Assembly (NCBI GenBank): GCA_013398615.1
Contig: VZSR01000028.1
Span: 1,545,940 to 1,609,939, forward strand
Origin: Brachypodius melanocephalos
Lineage: Eukaryota > Chordata > Aves > Passeriformes > Pycnonotidae
DNA length: 64,000 nt
Direction: 5' to 3'
In this document: positions 35,101 through 47,490 of the stretch, one piece after another
Position numbering within the stretch: the stretch's first letter is position 1
How the letters are laid out: every line of letters begins with the position of its first letter
Position numbers and translations under genes: made by a program
Notes under the pieces: generated by a model
What the model saw: only the letters and a program-made list of their open reading frames with translations
Databases searched by the model: none
What the model was told of the DNA's origin: nothing

Positions 35101-38069
35101 TATTTTCTGCGTGCATTTGTTCAAATCAAACATGATGCAGCACAAACCTCCTGGTCCATATGCATGCTGTTGCAATAAACACTGCTCGTTGTGTGCCATG
35201 GATGGGGAGATTGGATAATTCCAATAACTGCCATTAGGGCATTTCTGACAGAAATGTCATTGGTGTGATAAGGGAAATAGCTTACTGTGCCTTGGATAAA
35301 ACCCTAAGTCCTTGAAGATCATGGCATTATCTTCCTGCTCTACCATAAAACGTTGGAGTCTTGTGAATGGCTGTGAAGAATATTGCAGCCATGTGGTGAT
35401 AGATTCTGCCCCTTGCTGTCAGTCACCATAAAAAACCAGCATTTTTTGAATAAGTGAGGGAAGAATAACATCAGCCTCTATTAGAATAGCTCACTCCCAG
35501 TTCCAGAGATGGCATTTGAAAACTGTTCTGCTGAAATGCCAAATGTTGTTTTCCTACTCAAAAGCCACAAAGAAACCTACCTCTCAGAGATGAAAGAAGA
35601 AACGTGTTAAAACAACATTTAGCTTGTTTTGAGCCAAGCAGATTTTCTTGCAGTTCAGGCTTCCAAACCAGGCCATAACACAAGGGATGTGAAAATCTGT
35701 GTTTGGAAACTGTTTAGACGTCAGGATTTTTTTTTTTTTCTTGGTCTCTAAAAAGGCAAAAGGTTTTTCTGTGAAGTAACTTCTGCCTGTTGTGTGAAAA
35801 CAGCGTTCAGCTGTCGTACAGCCTGTCTTGTACAGGTGACTTAGCACAACAGTTATGAATGATGCACATCTTTTTTCTTCAAACACAACTGAGGTGTTGA
35901 ATTCAAGTTGAATTTTTCATTCAAATGCTGCACGTAACAGAGTGGGAAGAAGGGAGGATGCATCAAAAGAAACTTTTAAAGAAGAAATAGAATTATAATA
36001 TAAATAAATGTAAAGTCTCATACAAAAGTACTACAAGGAAAATTAAAAGTTGGGACAATACAGAGCCTTGTGAGGCTCAGTGATTCATTTAAAAATGCAT
36101 GCTGTATTCAGGACAGTTGCATACTTAACAGATGTAGTCATGACAAGATGCATTTGGCACTGTATTTGTGTATGCTTTAGAAAGAAACTTTAACAGATAT
36201 TTTTATACATCATGGGTTTTTTCCAGAAAGGAGAAACAGTAATCCAAGAGGACATGAGGACCTGTAAAATTTTCAGTCTTACAGAAACTTACAAATAATA
36301 TTTTTTTTCCTTAAACTCCTGTTGCTCTGAATAGCTCCATTCATTTCAGCAAATTTTGATTGAACACAGAGGGATTACATGTGCAGATAATAAAATTTTC
36401 TGTTCAGCGGTGTTAACTCTTGTCTCCCTAAACTTCAGCTCTTGTGATGGCATAATTTGTATGTAGAGAAAGGGTGGGGTTGACTTACTGACTTTGGCTG
36501 TATGTACATCTAAGTTGGCATGAAATATTCAACAGAGAGGTGGGAGAGGTTTCAATATCTTCCAAATGGTTTCTGTTTTCTATCCTTTGCTCCCACACCC
36601 TCCCAAGAAAAGCTTTATTTCTCTTCATTTTTCTTCTCTGAGTGACTCATCTCCTAATTATTTCTTTCCGTCTTCTCGTCCATCCCAGTGTATTTTGGAT
36701 TTTGTTATATACAGTTTTTTTCTTCAGCTTTGTGGTTATCTGTATCCTGCTGTAGTAATGATGACATGCAGTTCCAACAAAAATAACACTTAATAAAGCT
36801 GGGTGTGTCACAGCTACTGTAACTCACTCAAAAATGACTTAGACTTGGCAGCAATAGCAGAGTAGTGAATTGAACATCTTAGTTACAGAAAAAAAATAGA
36901 AATCAGATAGTGTATATATATTGTATTGCTCAGAGGCATGAAATATGTAAACAGTTTGGATGAGTGCCTTATGAAGAGTTTTGCTGAGTCTGTGAATGAA
37001 TCAGACTCAACCAAGCACTGTATTCCTGTGCAAGATCTGCCCTAGTATTGTTTCTTCATTGCCTTGTATCAGATGTCTTTGGTTTCACTCCTTCTCCTCC
37101 TTGTTTGAGGTCTGATGCCAGCTTGATAATTGTGAACTTCACAAGCTTTAAAAGAAATTCCCGTGTCTCAATTAAATAGAACTTATTTTCTTGTTAAAGA
37201 GGGAAAAGTCCATGGCACGTTCTTTTATGAAAAGAAATAAATCACAGATCATAATGACAATAGCAATAGGACTCCTAAATCACAAAATAGCAGTGTCCAC
37301 AATTTTATTGCACCTACAAATGTCAGTTAACATTGGCAAATGAAGCTGAATTACTTTTTCAAAGCATAGGTTACTTCATATGGCTCAACCCTCATTTTGT
37401 TATTGGCATCAGTTCTGGATGTTGTGAAATAGGGACAGCATTATTTAGTAAGGATGCTTAAGTTTTAGTGACCAGTCTGTACTGGAGGACACTGGCCCAC
37501 GTGATGGCATGAGAATTGTGACAAGATACACACCAAACAGATTGTAAGACAAAATTTTTGGAGCTATTTCTTACCAGACCTTAATAGCAGAATGAAAATT
37601 AAATGCATGAAAAATAGATTGTAGTACTCCTTTGTGGTTGCAGTGTGGATACCAACAGTTATAGTGTGGGCCTTTTAAACTAAATAAATGCTTCTTTTCC
37701 CCTTTTTTCAGGAACGGGATGGGTGGGGTTTTTTGTGGTTTGTATTATTTTGGTTTTGTGTCTATGGTTTGGGGTTCTTTTAATTATTTAATTTTTTAAA
37801 CTGGTACAAATAAACTGCAAATGCAAGAAGAACAACAGTCTGTGTGTGAAGGTCTATGTTTGTATTTGCACTATGAACTCTTTCCAAAAATACAGTAAAC
37901 AGGAGGAGAGAATCTCCAGTTACTGGACACAAAGTTATTTCTGGCACTGTCCAGTCTTTGAGTTACAGGAGCAATGTCTGATTGTCTGCATCGTGCTTTC
38001 TCATATGTAGCACCTCTGCTTGCTAGTTCTTGGGGTTTTTTTGATTGTGTTTATGTTTTTTGCTGGCAG
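32160..38069 (+). other. PARD3B: Intron inside PDZ3, 5.9 kb
   Basis: AT-rich intron. It contains a relatively GC-rich interval at about 33217-33720 with a 166-codon minus-strand frame that I do not recognise, a 13-T run at 35727-35739 and a T/G-rich tract at 37711-37800. No transposable element is clear. It ends in the acceptor ttttttgctggcag. Confidence 0.93.
37711..37800 (+). repeat. T/G-rich low-complexity tract
   Basis: It starts with ggaacgggatgggtggggtt, followed by tttgtggtt and a run of T and G words up to the A/T-rich end. It lies about 270 nt before the second PDZ3 exon. The G-groups could support a weak two-layer quadruplex on the sense strand. Confidence 0.7.
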
Positions 38070-38240
38070 GACGGTCGCTTGCGCGTAAACGATCAGCTGG
38101 TTGCGGTGAACGGGGAGTCGCTGCTGGGCAAGTCCAACCACGAGGCCATGGAAACCCTCTGGCGCTCCATGTCCATGGAGGGCAACATCCGTGGCAGGAT
38201 CCAGCTGGTCGTGCTCCGCAGGCTGGAGGTGCACACCGAG
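38070..38240 (+). CDS. PARD3B: PARD3B exon, second half of PDZ3
   Basis: A 171-nt exon, phase 0 at both ends, with the donor GAG|GTGAGG. It encodes DGRLRVNDQLVAVNGESLLG, then KSNHEAMETLWRSMSMEGNI and RGRIQLVVLRRLEVHTE. These are the NDQLVAVNG strand, helix B and the last strand of PDZ3. By my count about 51 of 57 third codon positions are G or C, and there are about 14 CpG sites, in sharp contrast to the other exons and flanks. Two residues depart from the family text I remember: Trp in METLWRSM (usually Arg) and Arg in RGRIQLV (usually Met). It could be read as locally GC-biased evolution; function is expected to be retained. Confidence 0.97.
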
Positions 38241-41200
38241 GTGAGGCAGTAAATGCGTTTGTTTGATCAGTGTCTTTCCAGTCCCTGTGGTTTTGCACGT
38301 AAGAGATGATGGCTAAAGTCTTGGTCGCAGAGATCTTCTGGCAGAATTAATTATCTCCTAGAGAGGAGACTCACAAAATGTTTCTGGTTGGTGTCTCCTG
38401 GTTCAAAAATTTTGAAAAGTTTATTTAGGATTAATATATTGATGTAATTTTGACTATCTGCTGCTTCCTCAAGGCAATTGCTGGGATACTGGCAATTTAA
38501 AATATTCTGATTTCATTTGTTGTTATAATCAGACACTTGAGTATCTTAGAGTGACTAGGGTTTTACTTTACTCTTGCTTTTTCTTTTTCATTAGTATTTA
38601 ATGTCATTTGTTTTGAGTGTTTTTTTCTGTACTTGTCTTGCGTTTTCATTCGGGGGGGTTTTTTTGCCCTTCAAGGAATTAAATATTTTATTTTTCCTGG
38701 TCAGATGATGATTCTTTCAAGATGGGTTTCTGAGTTGGTTAACATAAAACCTATTTAAGGTAACAAAATAAGAAAGACATTTCTAACTGTTATGTTTTCT
38801 AGACATCATATAAATGGATGTTTGCCAGTCACTTCTTATTTTGAAAAAGATTGGTTTTATGATCTCCCTTGCTCCCTCTTTCATTTATGCATGCACGCAC
38901 ATATGCACACTCTTTTCTCATCTTTACATAGATAATATACATGTATACTCTCTGCCTTTTCTACTCACCCCAGTTTTAACTCTAACCCTTTGAGCAAATA
39001 TTTTAAGCAGTTTTAAATACCTCTAGAGTTCTTTAAAATGAAAGTACGTACAAGTGGATTTGGGGTGTAAAAGGTTGTAATAAATCTCATTGTAGAATTC
39101 CAAGATATTTCAAGCTTCTTATTTGATGAGCATTACTGGAACGTTTTAAAATGTTACAAACAATCATGTTTGTGGGGGTATTTTTGCAAAATTCCAGCGA
39201 GAGGAAGAGGATGCAGGTGTCTTGTAATTTAATTGACTCTAAAATATTTTTCTGATGATTTTCTATGCAATTTACTACCATCATTTATTGATTGAGAAAT
39301 GGATTTAGAAATATAGAATTTCCCAAATATTATGCTCTTACTTTGTTGGGAGGACACTTTGGAAAAGCCTCATGATGTCAATTGTGCCAGGAAAATATGA
39401 AAAGTATCCATTAGCAATTCTGGAATATGTTAGAGGAAAACACGTTTTTGCTTTCCTTTTATATGTTTCAGCATTCTGTTGTAAGGAAGAATTATAAAAT
39501 ACATATTATATTTATTGTGCACTTTTGGGATATAAGAAAGATAGATCACCTTCAAAGAAAGTTCAGTGCTGCAAGTTTTCTTTATAACTAAAGCCACTTC
39601 TTTTTAAAAAGCTTCCAATCAAACATCAGATTAACCTAGTAAAAGTATGAGCCTGCTTTTTATAGTTAAGTGTATAGTTTTGAATATTATCCAGATGTAT
39701 GAAGGAGGTAAATAGTCTTGACTCATGCCCTATGAAGAATGCATAATGAGGTCTTGATTGAATCAAATTCATTTTAGACAGGAATTAATTTTTATAGGGT
39801 AGTCTTTTCGTTCAATTGTAATTCCATTTGAGTCTGGAGACCGTAGCAGAAATGGGTTGGTGCCCATTCTTTCCTTTCCCCAAAGCAGCTACCCAAGCAC
39901 TGCATCTCAGCTTGGCAGAAGGAGAATATGTTTAGAAATGCATTATTGTTTTTATTGGGCAGGACACTAATGGAGGTCTTCCATGACAGCTATGTTTTAT
40001 AAGCTGAATACTTGAATTAGATTGGTTACTGATCAGTTGTTGGGATATTGATTGTGTCATCTATCAAAGAGCTGGAAAAGCAGATTTGTTGTTGCTGTTA
40101 ATTCAAGGCTCTTATCCCCCTGTGTCTCCAATGGATAGTTTGGAGCAGTGGATGAAAAAGCAGTAGATGTGGGCTTTACAACCTAAGGAAGCTTATGTAA
40201 ACTAAGACTCCAGTTTCGAGAGGAAACACAACTGTCAGTGCCCGTGTGCTGTTTGTGTGTTTCTGAATGGAGCTTGAAAATAACTTTTTCAAATGGCTGA
40301 TTCTGCACTGAGGAAAAGAGAATGTTACATGTGCTGTCTGTCCACCAAGCTGACATTTGTAGCCATATTGTCACCACGAGCATCCCAGCACTGATTGGTG
40401 TTCTGAGGTGCAATTTTTCTGTTTCATTGTGCTTATTTTCATTGTATTTATTCTACTGCTATTTTATTCTGATTTTATTTTTATTAAGTGACATTATTTC
40501 TGTTATTAAGCTTGAAAAACAGGTTGCAAGGAGGTGTAACATGCTGTCCTTCCTTATGTCTTGGTTTGCAGGCAATCGCTTGCCAATACATCAAATCTCT
40601 TGCATCATTTTAAAAATAAATTACATGGGTTAGATACATGCATTTCTTCTGTAGATGTGACTGTGGAATTTTAAAAAATGTATATTTAGTATAACATTTG
40701 CTGACATAATGAAGTTTAAAAATAGAAGCCAGTTGGATCCTGCTTCAGAAAAACAGACACAAAATCACAGAAAATATAAAGGTTGCTTTGAAAACTAGCC
40801 ATAATATTTCCCCTGTGTGGGTTTTTGGTTTTCCCTGGATAATGACTACAGAAATGTCTTTCTGGGTCTGCCCCAGTTTTAGAAACTGTGATTTTTTTAA
40901 TTGTTTTTTTTTTCCCAACTTTTTTTCCTTTGAGCAACTGCTCAGGAGAATAAATTAAGCGCTATGGCATGTATGGGGCGGGGGGTAGGAAATGTCTCAA
41001 AAGAAAAGCTGACTAGAGGTGTGACAGGAGTTTGTTTAGCTGCTAGCCAGAAGACCTGCGTTTGAGAGTTTGGTGTAACTCCTTACTTGCAAAACTGTTC
41101 TAGTGTGTGATCATCAGAACATATGCACTCAGTCTCAGGGAGAAGGGAACCAGCTGGCTGGCAGAAAAATACCATTGGCATTGCCCATGTTCTTGTGTTG

Positions 41201-41521
41201 ACAATGTCACAAGCTGCCCTCCCAGATGGAGAATTTGAATGAAGCCAGTTGTGGGTCATAAAAAAAAAATAAAAATCTTCATTTTTGTGCATCATTCTTA
41301 ATGGTTGTTATTGCTTGGATGTTGTTCTTATTTCCTGGTCAACAAAACCAGAGCGCAGTTTTGAAGAGCTCTCTCAAGTTTCTCATTTGAGAGGAGGCAA
41401 TATACAGTGAGCACATTATATCACACTGTGTCCGTGCCCTGTCTGCACTGATGGATGCTCTTCTGTGCTGTTGGATATGTAAATTTTGTGCTGCAATGTG
41501 TGCTTCTGTTTTTCCTCTTAG
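38241..41521 (+). other. PARD3B: Intron after PDZ3, 3.3 kb
   Basis: AT-rich intron without recognised repeats apart from a ggggggg-T tract near 38652-38666 and short homopolymers. It ends in the acceptor tttttcctcttag. Confidence 0.93.
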
Positions 41522-41651
41522 GAGCGCTCAGACCAGGGAGCCTTTCAAAAATCAGCCTTTGACAGGAGTCACAACTTCGCAGCTGCTCCCCGACGCAATG
41601 ATGCCATTCTCCAGCAATTTGTAACGTGCAGTCCTCAGGAAGGAATAAAAG
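41522..41651 (+). CDS. PARD3B: PARD3B exon, post-PDZ3 disordered region
   Basis: A 130-nt exon, phase 0 in and phase 1 out, between tttttcctcttag and G|GTAGCC. It encodes ERSDQGAFQKSAFDRSHNFA, then AAPRRNDAILQQFVTCSPQE and GIK. The polar, low-complexity sequence suggests disorder. GAF.K, RRND.IL and TCSPQ match the post-PDZ3 segment of PARD3B as I remember it, which fixes the paralogue and shows that no coding exon is missing between this one and PDZ3. Confidence 0.93.
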
Positions 41652-44600
41652 GTAGCCTCTATATATCCTCTGTGCTGAGAAAGAGGGTGCTTTGTGGTTT
41701 TATTTCCTGAAATCCACAGCCACCAAAAGCAGTTAATTAGAGTAAGTGCACGCTGTGTTACTTGGAGGCTTGAAGATCCAGCGAGGGTGGGAGAGCTGAC
41801 TCAGAAGTTGTGAATGAGATTCCTGGCACAAATTCCAGTTTAAGTAACAGTTTCTAGCTCGCTGCCCCAACACGTAAGGCTGGATAAAAAACAAATGATG
41901 AGTGCAAAATATATGTTGTCAAAATGTTTATTTTCTATATATCTTTAATGACCGCAGTGATTTTTCCGTTTAATTTTTAGATTATGTTCTAGGTTATTAT
42001 AAGCTTAATTAATTTATACTAAAACATGGTGTTCGAAAAGTGCACTTGCTTATTTTAGACTTTAAGGTAAAATTTGTTCAAAGGTTAGAAACATTCCCCT
42101 AATTTACAAACTGGAATTATATTAATTAAAAAAAAAAAAATTAGGTAATTGTGTAAAGAGTGCAAAGGAACCGTACATGTGCGAGCATATGGAAGCATAC
42201 AAGTGAGAGCATTTAAGGCCACTTCTTCTCCTGTCTTTTTTCATTTCTGATGGCAAACCATACTATCTGTCCAATGTGCTCCTGACTCAGCAAGGTTCAA
42301 GTTATTTGAAAAGTTTAAGTATTTGAGATGGTCTTGACCCCTATCCTTTTAAGTGTGCACTCACCCTTCAAGCACATAGCTAAATACCTTTCAGTAGGAA
42401 AAAAAAGATTTTCTTTGATGTAGTTGAATTATGCATGATTTTCCCCACTTTCCTAGACAACTGTGGAATCAGGGTAACCTGCAAAAAGTAATTTCACAGG
42501 CTGCTGTGATGACTGTGTGGGGTGCTTTTAATCAAAACCAAAGAGCCCTTATCTGTAAAATTCAAGAGAAACTCGTGTAGAATTTAGGGATAACTTATTT
42601 GTGTTGACTTAAATATTTTGACAGTGTGACTCCAGGCATAGAATTAGGTATAGTCTGAAACATTGCAAATATTCAAAGATCAGATCCCTTTGCTTAGATC
42701 TACCTTACATTTCACCTGTATGGAATTTACACTCATTCTGTAAGAAAAGGGTCCAATCCTTGCAGCTAGCCTGCCCTGTAAACTTAGGCATTACCAAAGA
42801 AATACCAGAAAGCAGCAAATACCTTTAGATGCTTCCTTAAAAACCATGAAAACAAATGTTCTGGAGCCATTGATGCAGATGAATGATAACTGCTAACCTG
42901 TGACTTTGAAACAAAGTACGTGGAAGAGTTGTACTTTCAGATAAGGATTCTTCGACCGCGATCCAAAAATTGGGATGGCTGGTTTTCAGCTCAGTTATAA
43001 AATTATTTTAAACAGGCATCTTTTTAATTGAAGAATTATGGTAAGAAAGCATTATAGCAAAAAAAAAAAAAAGGGATGGTCTCAGAAGAGAATGTGTTGG
43101 ATGTGGAAAGGAAGCTTTGGAGTGCTGCTGGCACAAGGGAGGGTTTGGCGTGGCTGGGTCTGCACAGCCATGGCCTAGGAAATGATTGGAATTGGGGTCA
43201 GTGGACAAGAGGTGGGAAAGATGTTGCTGCCACTTACTCAAGATATCATTGTATTGCGATTTGTCTCGAAGATTTGGCATTTGATGAGTAAAATTTCAGT
43301 GATCTTAATGGAAACCTGCACAGGCACTTGCAGCAGGAGGGCTGTGGGACGGCTCTGACGAGAAATTGTTTTGATGAAAGACAGTTCAGGCTTACACTAG
43401 TGTCACACATTGCAGAAATATTTTTCTTATTTTGAAATCCTAGTATTAATTATTATTGAGCTAATGTTCATTCTGCTGTACATTTGAGCCTGTCACCTCT
43501 TTCTTCCCATCACTGGTTTAATTTTTTTTTTTTTTTTTTTTTGCATTGATTCTTAGAAAGTTTTGTCCTCAGTGTTTCAAGGCATCTGTAAGGGTGAAAC
43601 ACTTTGCACGTGCACAGCCCTTTTTTATCTCAGTTATGAACTTCAGGTTGAGTCACAGACCTCAGGAGCTTCTTGTGCCAGGCAGGAACAGATCCTTGTA
43701 CATGCTCACAGTGCTATCCACATCTGGAATGAACAAGTGCAGTTGGTATATTTTTGCAAAGAATAATAAAACACAGAAGAGATTTTTAACATAATATGGG
43801 ATCTGATATAAGAATTTAATGTAGAAGCTGTATTATGTTTCATAAGATGTCACTCTCTTAATTAATGTTTTCTAATAAGTTATTTCCACTACCATTTGCT
43901 GCTCCTACCGATAAAATTCTTATAAAAGCTCAGCAAAAATACACTGAAGCTTGGCCTGCTAATATTGCTCTCTGTTTTAAGAGTCTTTTTTATTATACAT
44001 GAGCAAGAAAAACTAATGGCTGGGGAAAAGTGCTTATAGCCAAAACATTAAATTTTGTCTTGCCTGTGGATATTTAAATAAAGGGGGAGGGGATGCTGAT
44101 CCAATATTGAAATGCCAGTGTTTGTTCTATTTTTGCATGAATAACACTTGCTGCCTTCAGGTCCTCACTCCTTTTGCTGCCAAGCTGTTGCATGGTGTTT
44201 TTTAGAACAATCTCTTTGAGAATTGATACTTTAGTGCCAGCGGCTTTACATTTCTGGTGTTGAAAGATTACTGGAATGTGTTTCATCAGAGGGGTGATTG
44301 AAAAATGCAGGGACTTTTTCTAAGATGCTACCTTTGGGTTGAGAAGTGAATTTACAGGACAGTGATGACCTGGCCTACAGTGAGCACAGCAGCCTTACTC
44401 AACATTGCAGGTATTAATGTGTTATTGCTTAGGAAACCACTGAATGCTTTGAGTCATTCATATTTGTCTTTCTAAAAAGCAACTTTCCAGTGTTAGCTGT
44501 TTGTAAAGGTAAAGAAGGAGTTACAGTAATGGTAGGAAAGTGGAGACTGTAACTAAGAAATGCCTCTTTGTTGTCTTGCTATAGGATAACACAAATTTCT

Positions 44601-45016
44601 CTTCTTCTGAGCTCTTTGCTGAGAATGTGGTTTTCTGTACATGAAAGGTGATAAATACCCCCCATCAAAGGGACTGAAATCATGAACCTCCAATCAGTTT
44701 GAATGCAGCTATGGAGAAGTTAAAAATGGAGTAAAGTAATTTGTGCCTTGCACTCAACTGTACTATAAGTACAAAGTTTCCCTGTATTTACCTTTAATTA
44801 TATCTATGCAAATCTGAAAATCAGCTCTTCAGGAAAATCCCAAGGGGCGTATTTTCTGCTTGGTGTGATTTTAATTCTGGTTTAGTTAGTTTAGGGATTT
44901 GAATAATTTGTGATTTACTTCAGGATTGCTTGAGGCCTTCCAGTCATCAGTCAGTGAACTGGTGTAATGCAGTTGTTCCTGCAGGTCATTTAACCCCTTT
45001 CTAAATTTTCTTTCAG
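41652..45016 (+). other. PARD3B: Intron in the post-PDZ region, 3.4 kb
   Basis: AT-rich intron with A13 at 42128-42140, an A-run near 43060 and a 21-T run at 43522-43542. No transposable element or RNA gene was recognised. It ends in the acceptor attttctttcag. Confidence 0.92.
43522..43542. repeat. Run of 21 T
   Basis: The longest homopolymer in the window. No retroposon body is recognisable on either side, so I do not read it as the tail of an antisense insertion. Confidence 0.9.
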
Positions 45017-45116
45017 AGTTTCCAGTTTCTGATCATGGCAATGGTGAAAATGAAACTCCTCCACCTCTCCCACCACATCCTAGTGAAGATGTGCTGAATG
45101 AGGATTATAATCACAG
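45017..45116 (+). CDS. PARD3B: PARD3B exon, proline-rich post-PDZ segment
   Basis: A 100-nt exon, phase 1 in and phase 2 out, with the acceptor attttctttcag and the donor CAG|GTTGGA, which is weak at intron positions 3 to 6. It encodes EFPVSDHGNGENETPPPLPP and HPSEDVLNEDYNH. The acidic stretch with PPPLPPHP is disordered and could be a ligand for SH3, WW or EVH1 domains; that is inference. The EDYNHS junction fits the EDYSHS of PARD3B as I recall it. Skipping would shift the frame. Confidence 0.9.
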
Positions 45117-47124
45117 GTTGGACTTCAGCTCTTCTTAATAGTTACAGCACTAATTACTCAGTGGTGGTTGTGATAATAGTTCTAATTGATTATAAAACCA
45201 CTTTTTTTAAAAAAAAAAAAAATTGTACCACTTTGTATAGTCACCTGGAAAGTCTTTTAACATAAGTTGTGAATGTTATTTTAGCGTTGTGCATTGTTCA
45301 GTTCAGTTGTACCTAAGCTGCAGTATACCTCCTATCCATGATAGATGAAACCTGCCTTGTGTTCAGTGAAATAAATCCCAAGGCAGAATCCCAATTAAAA
45401 AAAAAAAAAGTTAATTTGAAAGTCCAAACCAAACACAGTTTGTAAGAAATAGAACCTCCTCATGTCACACAAATATATTCTCGAGATTACAAAATGAATT
45501 TTCAGTAAGTCTGAACAATTGAAATGTGTAGGAGAAAAATTAACGAACGCGTTACCAGTTGTAAAGACATTGGGTGGATTTTTCAGATACTTTTTCAAAG
45601 CCTGACATACTTGATAGCAGCTATAAGCTTCAATTTCCTTAGTAAATACAGATATTTGGAGGTGCAGGAAAAAGTGTAAACATGTTGGAGTGCACGATGG
45701 CTCATACTCTGTCTCAAGTAGTCCAGGATTCAAATCAAAGGCATCATTTCAACCTCTCCTGGGGATGAGGAATGCAGCCAATCCTGATGATGATGCTGAG
45801 ATGCAACACTGAACATTGCTTCCTCATTTGCTGGGTGCTCAATTTTGATAGTCATGCATCTACTGCAATGATGTTAATGAAGTATGCATTTCAGCTCAGA
45901 ATTTATCCATGTGTCTGTCCTCGTGTGCGTGGGTGTGAGTAAAAACTACCATTAAATGGTTGGTTGCCTGTAATAGCAAAAGGAAGATATATTTTATTAT
46001 GGATACCTTGAATGCTTCATACAAGAGTTTTATAACTCTTTTCTTTTCACTAACACCGAGTAATTACACTGGAATAATTTTGTTATTTCTGGTCTCCCAG
46101 GCAGGTGTGTATGACATGATAAACAAGATCAATGCAATTCAGCATTACATTCTCAACTGCAGTTGTTTGTTAGAATCTGGTCCTAATTTTTTCCAGCAAG
46201 CTAGGAGAAAAACATTTTCCTAAATGCTAATGATGTATTAAAATGATGATGATTTTACAGACCCTTTGTCTCACCCTGATTTTTCCAGTTTTGTGTTGTT
46301 TTTCCATTTAGAACTTGAGTTCTCTTGAAATTGAATTGCTCTATCAAGTCACACTGATTTCACTGAAACTGCATTTCAACCAAATGCATAGGAAAATACT
46401 TAGGAAAGTATTTTTACACTGTAAAACTAAACCTTTTGAACAATTTGGAAATAAATATTTTGGGGTTTTTAAGTCCTTTTTTACCTATGACTGCTTAAAA
46501 GAATAATAATTTCTGTTTCTAATCAAAAAGAGACACATAAGATTTCAGATTGCATTGAGGTGTTGCATTTTGAGCTGCAAGTTTCTTGGAGTTTCACTCA
46601 GGTGCAGTTTTGAAATGTTTGAAAAGTTGCCTTAAAGTAATAGAATGAAAAAAAAAAAATCCAAAACAAAATAAAAATCAAAGCAACCAAACACAATACC
46701 CTGTAATTCTTCAGTCACAGCACGCTCCATAAGACCTCCAGCCTCTGCATAAGTGGTGTAAGGCTAGAAAATAATTTGATATCAGGAGATGAAGTAGAAT
46801 TGATCCAGGTACATTGCCAGTATTTCTCCAACATTCTGTAGCATGTCATTTGGAAATGCAGTAGTTATATCTGACTAGCAAAATGAAAAGAAAGTTATTA
46901 CTAATCATTTACATTTATATTTCCGTCTGTGATTAGAAACCAGGTAACTGAAAGTGTTAAGTCTCAGCAAAGGAAGTTGAGGATCAATATCTGATTTTAA
47001 AAATGCATGCTGTAAGCAACTGGAGGAAGAAACACATGTGTATTTGTGCATTCTCTAATTAGCTCACTTGTGAGTTGAACTGGTAACTTAATATTTTACT
47101 TAACTTGTTTTTTTCTCCCTACAG
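45117..47124 (+). other. PARD3B: Intron in the post-PDZ region, 2.0 kb
   Basis: AT-rich intron. Near the start it holds T7 followed directly by A14 (45202-45222), partly self-complementary, and an A-run near 45395. Nothing else is recognised. It ends in the acceptor tttttctccctacag. Confidence 0.93.
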
Positions 47125-47240
47125 CGCTATCATAAATTCAGGAGTGCATTTAACAGATCAGCACATCAGCTTCAGATCTTTGACACCAGCCAAGCAGTCT
47201 GAATCAATTAATCTGAAAGCCTCCAAAAGCATGGATCTGG
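47125..47240 (+). CDS. PARD3B: PARD3B exon ending in the KASKSMDL motif
   Basis: A 116-nt exon, phase 2 in and phase 1 out, with a strong acceptor (ttttttctccctacag) and donor G|GTAAGA. It encodes SAIINSGVHLTDQHISFRSL, then TPAKQSESINLKASKSMDL. The segment DQHI.FRS.TPA.Q.ESINLKASKSMDL is nearly the PARD3B text I remember. The basic Ser-rich end KASKSM resembles a phosphorylation or 14-3-3 type site, by inference. It precedes the aPKC-contact region of PAR3 proteins, which lies beyond the window. The last base G joins either 55003 or 58917. Confidence 0.95.
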
Positions 47241-47430
47241 GTAAGAAGGGCCAGCGTGACACATAGGTCAGCTTTCTAGCCTTAGCCCATCTGCACCTTC
47301 TCTGTTTCTTGCTTTTGTCTCTTTAATATTAACATCAGGGAGTAAGTTCTGCAGAGGAGCTCCAGTGATGGAGACAATGATCAGCCTTCTCTAGCAGCTA
47401 TTTGCAAATACCCTTTCTATTGGAGAAAGT

Positions 47431-47490
47431 TTGTTGGTGTTTTGTTCAGTTTTGTTTGGTTGGGTTTTTGTTGGGTTTTTTTTGTAAGGG
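47431..47490 (+). repeat. T/G-rich low-complexity tract
   Basis: Words such as ttggtgttttg, tttggttgggttt and ttgttgggttttt fill the segment, which begins about 190 nt after the exon ending at 47240. In RNA it would be a U/G-rich stretch of the kind bound by CELF-type factors; no function is shown. Confidence 0.7.
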
